DNA from: an uncultured Spirochaetaceae bacterium
GTDB lineage: Bacteria > Spirochaetota > Spirochaetia > Sphaerochaetales > Sphaerochaetaceae
NCBI GenBank assembly: GCA_946410375.1
Contig: CAMKAB010000002.1
Location: 1-19,695, forward strand
Length of the DNA: 19,695 nucleotides
Direction: 5' to 3'
Below, piece by piece: positions 8,903 to 15,270 of this stretch. The position numbers were made by a program, and so were the translations under genes. Numbering within the stretch: position 1 is the first letter of the stretch; each line of letters opens with the position of its first letter. The notes beneath the pieces are model-generated. The model worked only from the letters and a program-made list of their open reading frames with translations. It had not been told where the DNA came from and made no database searches.

Positions 8903-9583
8903 TTATGCTAATTCACGAACCTCAATCATAACGCCGGGGCCCATTGTGGAAGCAACAGAAGTGCTCAACACGAAGTCTCCCTTAGCGTCTGAAGGTCTTC
9001 TCTTCATTATTTCCCTGATTGCGAGTTCTGCGTTTTCAGCAATCTTCTCCGCATCCATAGAAACCTTACCCACAGCCATGTGAACTACGCCGGTCTTATC
9101 CGAACGGAACTCTGTTCTTCCTTTCTTAAGTTCGGCAAGAGCTCCCTTCAAGTCCATAGTAACGGTCTGAGTTTTCGGGTTCGGCATAAGACCTCTTCTA
9201 CCCAAAACAGGACCGAGTTTTCCTACGTCCTTCATCATGTCAGGCGTGGCGACACAAATATCAAAATCCATCCAGCCGCCGCGGACTTTTTCAATAAGAT
9301 CCGCATCTCCGACATACGTCGCACCTGCATCCAATGCTTCCTGAGCCTTATCACCCTTTGCAAAAACAAGGATTCTCTTCTCAGCCGCGAACTGGTGCGG
9401 AAGAACAACGGTGTCTCTTACGCTCTGGCTCTTCTTAAGAGCGACTTTCACATGAAGCTCAACCGTCTCATCGAACTTCGCATAAGACATGTCTTTTACA
9501 AGTCTCACAGCATCCAAAACGGTGTATGTTTTCTCTCTATCCAGCTTTTTTACTGCTTCCTGATACTTTTTTCCGCGTTTCAT
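8903..9583 (-). CDS. rplA: 50S ribosomal protein L1
   Basis: L1 forms the mobile L1 stalk and helps move deacylated tRNA out of the E site; in E. coli it also represses translation of the L11-L1 mRNA. 226 aa, standard length. Motifs include KRGKKYQEAVKKLDREK, YTVLDAVRLVKDMSYAKFDE, GGWMDFDICVATPDMM, KLGPVLGRRGLMPNPK and KTGVVHMAVGKVSMDAEKI. Its ATG overlaps the rplK stop as ATGA, with GGAGGTGG as SD inside rplK, so translation of the two is coupled. The probable L1 binding site lies in the leader upstream of rplK at 10066-10140, which supports autogenous control of this pair. Confidence 0.98.
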   Translation of the reverse strand: MKRGKKYQEAVKKLDREKTYTVLDAVRLVKDMSYAKFDETVELHVKVALKKSQSVRDTVVLPHQFAAEKRILVFAKGDKAQEALDAGATYVGDADLIEKVRGGWMDFDICVATPDMMKDVGKLGPVLGRRGLMPNPKTQTVTMDLKGALAELKKGRTEFRSDKTGVVHMAVGKVSMDAEKIAENAELAIREIMKRRPSDAKGDFVLSTSVASTMGPGVMIEVRELA

Positions 9584-10008
9584 GCTTCCACCTCCACTCC
9601 CATGCTTCTGGCAGTACCGGCAATAATGCGCATTGCAGCGTCAATATCGTTGGCGTTCAAATCAACCATCTTCATCTTCGCAATCTCTTCGCACTGAGCC
9701 TTTGAGAGCTTACCGACCTTAACCGTGTTAGGGGTTCCGCTCGCCTTATCAAGCTTCAAAGCCTTCTTGATAAGAACAGCTGCAGGAGGAGTCTTAAGAA
9801 TAAATGTGAATGACTTGTCTGAATAGACAGTGATGATAACAGGGATAATCAATCCCGCTTCATAATTCTTTGTTCTGTCGTTAAACTGCTGAACAAACTG
9901 AGGTGCACTTACGCCGTGAGGTCCGAGCGCCGGTCCGATAGGAGGTGCCGGAGTGGCTTTCTGTGCAGGACATTGCAACTTAATAATTGCAGTGACTTTC
10001 TTTGCCAT
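9580..10008 (-). CDS. rplK: 50S ribosomal protein L11
   Basis: L11 binds the GTPase-associated centre of 23S rRNA with L10-L12 and is the site sensed by thiopeptide antibiotics and RelA. 142 aa, normal. The N-terminal KLQCPAQKATPAPPIGPALG with GPHGVSAPQFVQQFND and the C-terminal RNA-binding domain (KLSKAQCEEIAKMKMVDLNA, ending with AAMRIIAGTARSMGVEVE) are intact. It starts at ATG 10008 after an AAGGAG SD and overlaps rplA by 4 bases. It is separated from nusG by an unusually long 626-bp gap, which contains the L1-type leader structure. Confidence 0.98.
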   Translation of the reverse strand: MAKKVTAIIKLQCPAQKATPAPPIGPALGPHGVSAPQFVQQFNDRTKNYEAGLIIPVIITVYSDKSFTFILKTPPAAVLIKKALKLDKASGTPNTVKVGKLSKAQCEEIAKMKMVDLNANDIDAAMRIIAGTARSMGVEVEA

Positions 10009-10065
10009 ATTATTTCTCCTTACGTTTGAGGTCCTTGCCTGAGTTGGCGGTAAAGTTCAGTTCCT

Positions 10066-10140
10066 CAACGCTGGTATTAACGCCCGCCGTACGGCAGGCT
10101 CCCACCTTTTCGGGGCCGGTAATTCTTGTTTTCAGCGTTG
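10066..10140 (-). promoter_or_regulatory. Probable L1 autoregulatory site (23S helix 76-77 mimic) in rplK leader
   Basis: On the minus strand the RNA has a perfect 8-bp outer stem: CAACGCTG (10133-10140) pairs with CAGCGTTG (10066-10073). Inside it, AGGUGGGAG (10107-10099) is followed by a 7-bp hairpin with GUAC loop (10082-10099) and then GUUAAUACC (10081-10073). The pair AGGUGGGAG ... AAUACC matches, from memory, the L1-binding part of 23S rRNA (E. coli GGUGGGAG and AAAUACC). GGU:ACC closes an internal loop GGGA/GUUAAU, as in known L1 rRNA and mRNA sites. It lies 58 bases upstream of rplK, the first gene of the L11-L1 operon. Binding by L1 is inferred. Confidence 0.8.
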
Positions 10141-10148
10141 CTAGCCAC
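10077..10148 (-). CDS. Candidate 23-codon leader ORF overlapping the L1 site
   Basis: A GTG at 10148 sits 7 bases after a full AAGGAGGG SD (10163-10156), one of the strongest in the window. The frame runs 23 codons (MASNAENKNYRPRKG...) to TAA at 10079-10077, which lies inside the UUAAUACC half of the L1 site. The peptide is basic and matches no family I know. Ribosomes translating it would open the L1-binding hairpin. It may instead be a fortuitous SD in structured RNA, or an L1/ribosome-related regulatory feature. An upstream CTCCT can pair with its AGGAG, so the SD may be masked. Confidence 0.35.
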   Translation of the reverse strand: MASNAENKNYRPRKGGSLPYGGR

Positions 10149-10634
10149 TCTGAAACCCTCCTTACTCTCCCGAAGAGGAGTATGTAACATATCCTGTATT
10201 GCCGTGTTTAATCGAAATGTTCCGAACTCCTCGGCGAACGCTTTCCGCTCTGAAAACCGCGGCTAATCAAAGTCTCCGACAGTCTGCATTCGAAACCCGA
10301 TATCTTACAGCAAATATCAATTTGAGCGTATGTCTAAAATACGCAAGACGGCAACACTCACATACCGCCCCGCAAAAATACAGAATTCCGGTTATGATCC
10401 CATGACTCGTTAAACGCGGCAAATCACCATTTCCAAGTGTCACGGGTCTTTTCCCGGGGATTCTTTGACGTCCCCTCAATTCCCCGCCGCGCATCGACTC
10501 TGCGACGCATGCCGCGTCCGAAACGTCCGATTCACGACCACGACGCCGCGTCCGAAAAACTCGCTTTACAACCATGACGCGTCTCTGAATCAATCCGGAC
10601 AAATAAAACGCAAAAAACTTGTTAAATCGAAACC
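10149..10634 (-). other. Long nusG-rplK gap with no recognised gene
   Basis: Past the leader ORF, the rest of the gap up to the nusG stop holds no convincing gene. A 111-codon frame (10267-10602) is Arg-rich, unlike any known family, and lacks a clear SD. The half near nusG is GC-rich with imperfect 34-bp direct repeats at 10511-10578; the part around 10290-10400 is more AT-rich. A hairpin ACTCCTC-TTCG-GGAGAGT lies at about 10165-10182. I found no convincing -35/-10 pair, so whether rplK has its own promoter here is open. Confidence 0.6.
10511..10578. repeat. Imperfect 34-bp tandem direct repeat (2 copies)
   Basis: Units 10511-10544 and 10545-10578 match at 26 of 34 positions by my alignment. 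Both start with GCCGCGTCCGAAA and share ACC at positions 28-30 and GAC at the end. The GCCGCGTCCG core also occurs in the 17-bp tandem array at 13251-13335. The repeat is intergenic. Confidence 0.6.
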
Positions 10635-11195
10635 TTACACTTTCTCAGCCTGAGAGAACTCAATCTCCACAGGAGTCGCTCTGCCGAAAATCTCGACTGA
10701 AACGGTAACTTTTCCTTTCTCGGTGTTGATTTCCTCAATTTTTCCGGTAAATCCGGAGAACGGACCGGCGGCAACCTTAACGGTTTCTCCCAAAGTGAAG
10801 TCCTGCTTCGGTCTGAACACTTTCTCAGCCTTGATTTCTCCCGTTTTCTGAAGAATATTATCCATCTCATCCTTGGACAAAGGCATTGGACGGGCGGAAC
10901 GGGAAGAGGTCAGAAAACCGGTGACCCCCGGAATATGCTGAATCTGAGCAGTGTAGCTTCTCCACGAATCGTTTTCTGGCAAATCAAGCTCAACCAAAAT
11001 ATAACCCGGCAGAATTTTATGTTTAGATTCTTTTTTCACTCCGTCCTTCGTTTCCACAACCGTCTCAAAAGGAACTTTAACATCCAAACAGACAGAAGCA
11101 AAATCAGCGTCCTGCGACATCATCATTCGCACCAGACGCTCAATCTTCTGTTCATAACCCGAGTAAGTATGTACTGCGTACCAGCCTCTTGCCAT
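10635..11195 (-). CDS. nusG: Transcription termination/antitermination factor NusG
   Basis: NusG binds the beta' clamp helices of RNA polymerase and links it to Rho or to ribosomal protein S10. 186 aa from ATG 11195 (MARGWYAVHTYSGYEQKIE), which has AAAGGGG upstream and matches the family start. A longer in-frame start at 11303 is less likely because the extra N-terminus is unlike NusG. The NGN domain spans residues about 1-115, with LPGYILVELDLPENDSWR and IPGVTGFLTSSRSARP. The KOW domain spans about 130-186 (LGETVKVAAGPFSGFTGKIE, EIFGRATPVEIEFSQ). secE lies upstream, as is usual; the gap to rplK is unusually long. Confidence 0.97.
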   Translation of the reverse strand: MARGWYAVHTYSGYEQKIERLVRMMMSQDADFASVCLDVKVPFETVVETKDGVKKESKHKILPGYILVELDLPENDSWRSYTAQIQHIPGVTGFLTSSRSARPMPLSKDEMDNILQKTGEIKAEKVFRPKQDFTLGETVKVAAGPFSGFTGKIEEINTEKGKVTVSVEIFGRATPVEIEFSQAEKV

Positions 11196-11382
11196 CAAAA
11201 ACCCCTTTACCGGAGACTTACTTTCAAACCGCTCCGAACCATTCGGGCGCAGGTTAAATCGAAGAAAATCCGTATCCGTCCCGCAACGCTTCCCCTTAAA
11301 CACAATCGCGTTTCAGGCTCAAACGCCGCTTAAAAACAAAATCAGACACGAACTCCGCACCCGGAATTTCCGCAAAACGATG

Positions 11383-11562
11383 TCAGAAAATAAGTTCAAC
11401 TATCTTAAAGAAGACGAAATCAACCAAGCCCAATAAAATAGCGAAGAAAGCGGTTGTCAAAAGAACAAGACCGGTGTAAGACACGGCTTTATCCTTTGAA
11501 GGCCAAGCAACCTTCTTCATCTCAAGTCTGCAATCCTTTAAGTACTTTATTAGCTTTTTCAC
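11383..11562 (-). CDS. secE: Preprotein translocase subunit SecE
   Basis: Small essential subunit that clamps SecY in the inner-membrane protein channel. 59 aa, the short single-helix form. Start is GTG 11562, 7 bases after AAGGAGT. Residues 1-28 hold the amphipathic helix and the family signature EMKKVAWPSKD. Residues about 29-55 form one transmembrane helix (YTGLVLLTTAFFAILLGLVD). The sequence ends VFFKIVELIF then TGA. It lies between tRNA-Trp and nusG, the usual place, 187 bases upstream of nusG. Short length makes automated callers prone to miss it. Confidence 0.95.
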   Translation of the reverse strand: MKKLIKYLKDCRLEMKKVAWPSKDKAVSYTGLVLLTTAFFAILLGLVDFVFFKIVELIF

Positions 11563-11648
11563 GATAATACTCCTTGCTGAGAGCGCTTAAAACCATGCGC
11601 CGCCGCACCGCAAAACGCTGGAAAAACAATGTCGGCGTTATTTCCAAC

Positions 11649-11682
11649 AAAAAAAACACGGCAAGCGGTTCTCAAGCCGCCC
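11649..11682 (-). terminator. Intrinsic terminator/attenuator between tRNA-Trp and secE
   Basis: On the minus strand GCGG pairs with CCGC across an 8-base loop, with further partial pairing (GGGCGG / CCGCTTGCC), followed by GTG and eight T (11656-11649). It lies about 15 bases past the tRNA-Trp 3' end. It would separate the tRNA from secE-nusG or reduce read-through. The stem is modest, so termination may be partial. Confidence 0.55.
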
Positions 11683-11695
11683 TTGTAAGAGAATT

Positions 11696-11769
11696 CAGGG
11701 GTGGAGGGATTCGAACCCCCAACACCCGGTTTTGGAGACCAGTGCTCTAACCGTTGGAGCTACACCCCT
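11696..11769 (-). tRNA. tRNA-Trp (anticodon CCA)
   Basis: A 74-base cloverleaf. The acceptor stem is AGGGGTG (11769-11763) with CACCCCT (11703-11697), discriminator G at 11696. The anticodon loop CTCCAAA gives CCA, reading UGG. The T arm carries GGTTCGAATCC. No CCA tail is encoded. It sits between rpmG and secE, a gene order common in many bacterial phyla. Confidence 0.96.
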
Positions 11770-11832
11770 ATATCTCTATTTCCTGAAGTCCTTTTCATCC
11801 CGAAACATACGGAATAACTGAAAGACCTTCTC

Positions 11833-12009
11833 TTATTTAACTTTCGTTTCCCTGTGAAGGGTATGCTTGTGTTCAAACGGACAATATTTCATCAACTCAA
11901 GCTTATTCGGACTATTTCGGCGATTCTTTTCTGTTGTGTAATTCTTTCTTTTGCACTCCGTGCACTGAAGAGCAATTTTTTCAACAGGACTCTTCTTTTT
12001 CTCTGCCAT
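11833..12009 (-). CDS. rpmG: 50S ribosomal protein L33
   Basis: Small large-subunit protein near the E site. 58 aa from ATG 12009 with an AAGGAGAT SD. It begins MAEKKKSPVEKIALQCTECK and includes NYTTEKNRRNSP, KLELMKYCPFEHKHT and LHRETKVK, all typical of L33. The zinc-binding form has two CxxC pairs; here the first (CTEC, Cys16/Cys19) is present, but the second reads CPFE, so the fourth ligand is Glu instead of Cys. It is flanked by tRNA-Thr and tRNA-Trp, 64 bases from the latter. It is too short for many ORF filters. Confidence 0.96.
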   Translation of the reverse strand: MAEKKKSPVEKIALQCTECKRKNYTTEKNRRNSPNKLELMKYCPFEHKHTLHRETKVK

Positions 12010-12061
12010 AACCTATCTCCTTGCAACTAAATGCGTTACATTTAATCATCTGATATTTTTA

Positions 12062-12134
12062 AGCCCTCGGGCGGACTTGAACCGCTGACCCCCACCTTAC
12101 CAAGGTGGTGCTCTACCGACTGAGCTACAAGGGC
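12062..12134 (-). tRNA. tRNA-Thr (anticodon GGU)
   Basis: A 73-base cloverleaf. The acceptor GCCCTTG (12134-12128) pairs with CGAGGGC, and the discriminator is U at 12062. The D arm carries GTAGCTCAGTCGGTAGAGC. The anticodon stem CCACC/GGTGG encloses TTGGTAA, giving GGU (reads ACC/ACU). The T loop is GGTTCAAGTCC. No encoded CCA. It is the first element after the TTGACA promoter at 12164-12193. Confidence 0.96.
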
Positions 12135-12163
12135 GAATAACCACGCACAATTACGCAAAGATT

Positions 12164-12193
12164 AAACTAACAAAAAAATCCGAGTTGTGTCAA
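12164..12193 (-). promoter_or_regulatory. Sigma-70-type promoter for the tRNA-Thr/rpmG transcript
   Basis: A perfect -35 TTGACA (12193-12188) with an AT-rich 18-base spacer and a weak -10 TAGTTT (12169-12164). Transcription would begin about 20-25 bases before tRNA-Thr. The strong -35 with a poor -10 makes the exact -10 uncertain; TTTAAT further on matches better but at 21 bases. Confidence 0.6.
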
Positions 12194-12228
12194 CGGGTAA
12201 AACCCTTTTTTTATTTTTTTATTAAAAA

Positions 12229-13089
12229 TCAGTCCTGCAATCCGGTAAGATTCAGCAAAAAAGCTTCATCTCCGGTAAATGTTTTATACGGTAAAACACT
12301 TGTTTTGAAAACACCGGGCATTTCCGCATTCAACTCGTCGATTTCAGTCCTTATGTCTTCTCCGGTTCTTTTATAAACATACACTTCCGATCCGCGCCGG
12401 GTTATTTTTTTCAGTCCCTCCGCTACGTCTTTCAACCTGCGAAAAGCCCTGAACGTTATTATATCAAAAGTCTCACTCACATCGGAAAGGTCTTTTTCAA
12501 CCACTTGAACTCTATCTATTAATTTCATCTGCACAATGGAATTACGCAAAAAACCCGCCCGGCGCCCCATTCTCTCCACCAACGTGCATCTCACCCCTTG
12601 CAAAGCAGGGACAACGCTCGCAAATGAAGAAAGCGGAATACCGGGAAGCCCGGCTCCCGAGCCTAAATCGGCAAATTTTATCTCATTGCCCAGCGCATAA
12701 CGGAAAATCAACGCCGCAGGAGCGAGCGAATCCGCAATATGACGCTCAATCAATTCCTCTTCCGTTTTCACGGACACAAGTTTATAAGCCGGATTAAAAA
12801 AAAGAATCTGATTCACAAAAACTCTCAGCATTTCAAAAAGCGCGCTCTCGGAAGCGGAACCGATACGAAACGGGTTTCCTGAGCCGCCTTTCAGCGTTTC
12901 GGGAAAGCCGCCCTCAGCCGATCTTAAATCGGATTTGCAGTCATCAAGCCCCGCGCTCAGCCCGCTACGCCCCGAGCCTCCATTTTTGCGGTGCGAATCA
13001 GAAGCATCGCAAGCCGATTCATCATCGGACAATCTTAAAAAAAAATCGCTCAAAAACTTTTCCAGTAACGTTTCCGTACTCTTTTGCAT
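12229..13089 (-). CDS. rsmG: 16S rRNA (guanine527-N7)-methyltransferase, with N-terminal insertion
   Basis: RsmG (GidB) methylates N7 of G527 in 16S rRNA with SAM; its loss gives low-level streptomycin resistance in several bacteria. 286 aa from ATG 13089, against roughly 210-240 for the family. The core is intact: NPAYKLV and HIADSLAPAALI, the SAM loop FADLGSGAGLPGIPL, TLVERMGRRAGFLRN, and ITFRAFRRLKDVAEGL. The extra length lies at residues about 25-80, a Ser/Gly/Asp-rich stretch with two GGSG (NGGSGRSGLSAG and LKGGSGNPFRIGS) inside the N-terminal helical cap. The SD is AAAGGTG. It lies downstream of mnmG, its frequent partner, across a 313-bp repeat-bearing gap. Confidence 0.93.
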   Translation of the reverse strand: MQKSTETLLEKFLSDFFLRLSDDESACDASDSHRKNGGSGRSGLSAGLDDCKSDLRSAEGGFPETLKGGSGNPFRIGSASESALFEMLRVFVNQILFFNPAYKLVSVKTEEELIERHIADSLAPAALIFRYALGNEIKFADLGSGAGLPGIPLSSFASVVPALQGVRCTLVERMGRRAGFLRNSIVQMKLIDRVQVVEKDLSDVSETFDIITFRAFRRLKDVAEGLKKITRRGSEVYVYKRTGEDIRTEIDELNAEMPGVFKTSVLPYKTFTGDEAFLLNLTGLQD

Positions 13090-13250
13090 ATATCACCTTT
13101 AAGAATATCCGATGCGTCGTCCGCTCTTCTTCACATCTCCGAGTAAATCTGTTTTGCGAAATAAATTGCGAACCACGCTTTTAAAGCTTGAATCGCAGGC
13201 CGAGGACAATCCCGTTTCCGTCTGAAATTCTCTGCTTTTTCGCAAAATAC

Positions 13251-13335
13251 GCGTCCGCGCATCAGCCGCATCCGTACATCCGCCGCGTCCACGCACCCGC
13301 CGCATCCGAGCACCCGCCGCGTCCGCGCATCAGCT
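13251..13335. repeat. Five tandem 17-bp imperfect repeats between rsmG and mnmG
   Basis: Five contiguous 17-base units (13251, 13268, 13285, 13302 and 13319) fit GCRTCCRNRCAYCMGCC. Units 1 and 5 are identical over 16 bases (GCGTCCGCGCATCAGC); even units have GCATCC and odd units GCGTCC. This is a minisatellite-like array in the 13090-13402 gap. The rest of that gap holds no gene; short frames through the array on either strand are artefacts. A weak palindrome CGTTTTGAAAACG (near 13362-13374) is the only terminator-like hint after mnmG. Confidence 0.9.
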
Positions 13336-13402
13336 CCGTGAACGAAAACCGCCTGCAAAACCGTTTTCAAAACGCAACTTTACAAGCCTAAACCGTATAA
13401 GC

Positions 13403-15214
13403 CTACTTTTTCAAATACATAAGAAGAACCGCCACATCCGATGCGCGCACACCGGAAATACGCCCTGCCTGTCCTACATTCTCAGGCCTCACCGCCTTGA
13501 ACTTCTCCCTGCTCTCCGCCGAAAGTCCGTCCGCCGAATCGTAATCAAAATCCTCGGGAATAATAACCGTTTCAAGCTTTGCAAAACGATGAACCGCGGA
13601 ATCCTGCCTTTTTATATATCCCTCGTACTTCACTTTCAGTTCCGTTCCGAGTTTCACCGCCTCCGAAAACTCCGCAAGCTCCGGGATCTCAGCTTCCTCC
13701 GCCTCTATCGTAACCTCCGGTTGTTTTAAAGCCTGGAGCGCATTTTTACCTCTGAAAGACTTTCCTTTCAAAAGCTCCTGCAACGCCTCTATTTTTCTTA
13801 TCTTATCCTGCAAACGTTCAAGGCGTTCCCGAGAAGCAAGCCCTGCGCTGAATCCGTAACGGGTAAGCCTTTCATCCGCATTATCGGAACGCAGATTCAA
13901 CCTGTATTCCGCCCGGCTCGTAAACATTCTGTACGGCTCATTCGTCCCCTTAGTCACGAGGTCGTCTATCAAAACCCCGATGTATGCCTCGGTACGAGAG
14001 AGAACAAGCGGAGAATCGCCTTTCAGCTTCTGAGCCGCGTTTATTCCCGCAATCAAGCCCTGAGACGCAGCTTCCTCATATCCCGAGGTTCCGTTTGTCT
14101 GTCCGGCAATGAACAGGCCGTCAATAAGCCTCGATTCAAGAGAATTTTTCAGCTGGAGCGGATCCAGGAAATCATACTCCACCGCATACGCCGGACGCAT
14201 GATTATCGCATTTTCCAAACCCGGCACGCTATGTATGAAATCCGCCTGAACATCTTCCGGCAGAGAAGAAGAAAGACCGTTCAGATACATTTCCTGCGTA
14301 CCCGACCCCTCAGGCTCCACGAAAACGTGGTGTCTCTCCCTGTCAGGAAAACGCATAACCTTATCCTCTATGGACGGACAATATCTCGGACCCTTGCCTA
14401 TGATCTTTCCGCCATAAAGCGGGGAACGGTGAATATTATTTTTTATTATTTCGTGAGTAAAGGAATTCGTATATGTGATATAACACGGCATTTGAACCCG
14501 TTCGATACGGTCATTCATAAAACTGAACGGCACAATCACATCATCTCCGGCTTGAATCTCCATTTTACTCAAATCAAGGCTGGAAAACTTAACGCGTGCG
14601 GGCGTTCCCGTCTTTAATCTGCCCGCCTTGAAGCCTTTTTTTCTGAGATTATCCCCCAGCCCGAAAGCCGCTTCCTCTCCCAGCCTTCCCTCGGGAGCAT
14701 CGTACTCTCCGATAAAAATTTTGCCGTTCATAAAGGTTCCCGTTGTGAGAACCGCCGCACGGGCGGAAAAACGAATGCCTCTGCGGGTAAGAACCCCCTG
14801 AACACGTCTGCCGGAGGGCGTTTCAGAATCGCATGACGTCAGAATATCCGTAACCGTATCCATAAAAATATCAAGACCGGGCTGGTTTTCAAGCGTTTCC
14901 TTTGCAAGGCGCGAATAGGAAAACTTATCAGCCTGCGCTCTCGGAGCCTGAACGGCAGGACCGCGACGCCTGTTTAAAATTCTGAACTGAACAAGGGTGG
15001 AATCAATAAGACGTCCCATCTCTCCGCCCAAAGCGTCCACTTCGCGCACCATATTTCCTTTTGCAAGCCCGCCTACGGCAGGATTACACGACAACCTTCC
15101 GATAGCGTCCAGGCTTTGAGTAATGAGCAGCGTTTTAAAACCGATCCTGGCGGATGCAAGAGACGCCTCTATCCCCGCATGACCGCCCCCGATAACAATA
15201 ATGTCGTAGTCCAT
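13403..15214 (-). CDS. mnmG: tRNA uridine-5-carboxymethylaminomethyl modification enzyme MnmG (GidA)
   Basis: FAD-dependent enzyme that, with MnmE, adds the carboxymethylaminomethyl group at U34 of tRNAs, aiding wobble decoding. 603 aa from ATG 15214, slightly shorter than the usual 620-630. The N-terminal FAD-binding fold begins DYDIIVIGGGHAGIEAS (Gly9, Gly11, Gly14). Family blocks follow: LSCNPAVGGLAKGNMVREVD, GGEMGRLIDSTLVQFRILN, RRGPAVQAPRAQAD, and GRLKTGTPARV. Both functionally important Cys positions are visible, in QMPCYITYTN and GPRYCPSIEDKV. QTNGTSGYEEAASQGLIAG and FTSRAEYRLNLRSDNAD mark the second FAD/NAD region. The C-terminal helical MnmE-interaction domain ends RISGVRASDVAVLLMYLKK. 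rsmG follows on the same strand. Confidence 0.98.
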   Translation of the reverse strand: MDYDIIVIGGGHAGIEASLASARIGFKTLLITQSLDAIGRLSCNPAVGGLAKGNMVREVDALGGEMGRLIDSTLVQFRILNRRRGPAVQAPRAQADKFSYSRLAKETLENQPGLDIFMDTVTDILTSCDSETPSGRRVQGVLTRRGIRFSARAAVLTTGTFMNGKIFIGEYDAPEGRLGEEAAFGLGDNLRKKGFKAGRLKTGTPARVKFSSLDLSKMEIQAGDDVIVPFSFMNDRIERVQMPCYITYTNSFTHEIIKNNIHRSPLYGGKIIGKGPRYCPSIEDKVMRFPDRERHHVFVEPEGSGTQEMYLNGLSSSLPEDVQADFIHSVPGLENAIIMRPAYAVEYDFLDPLQLKNSLESRLIDGLFIAGQTNGTSGYEEAASQGLIAGINAAQKLKGDSPLVLSRTEAYIGVLIDDLVTKGTNEPYRMFTSRAEYRLNLRSDNADERLTRYGFSAGLASRERLERLQDKIRKIEALQELLKGKSFRGKNALQALKQPEVTIEAEEAEIPELAEFSEAVKLGTELKVKYEGYIKRQDSAVHRFAKLETVIIPEDFDYDSADGLSAESREKFKAVRPENVGQAGRISGVRASDVAVLLMYLKK

Positions 15215-15270
15215 AATTCTTTCAGAAAATTCTCCGAATCCTAAAACCGATTATTATCCGATATTCCTGA

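Noticed and set aside
10267..10602. 111-codon minus-strand frame in the nusG-rplK gap
   Set aside because: Arg-rich, no SD, and it crosses non-coding AT-rich DNA; it is probably not a gene.
11196..11303. N-terminal extension of NusG to an ATG at 11303
   Set aside because: Family start MARGWYAVHTYSGYEQ fits ATG 11195 with GGGG upstream; the extra 36 residues resemble no NusG.
12195..12220. Plus-strand GGGT-AAA-ACCC hairpin followed by T7-A-T7, at the 3' end of rsmG
   Set aside because: Only a 4-bp stem and no plus-strand gene upstream; AT-rich chance structure, or at best a weak block to antisense transcripts.
13099..13370. 68- and 79-codon minus-strand frames across the 17-bp repeats
   Set aside because: They translate the tandem array into repeated DAADART-like peptide; no SD, so likely artefacts of a repeat with open frames.
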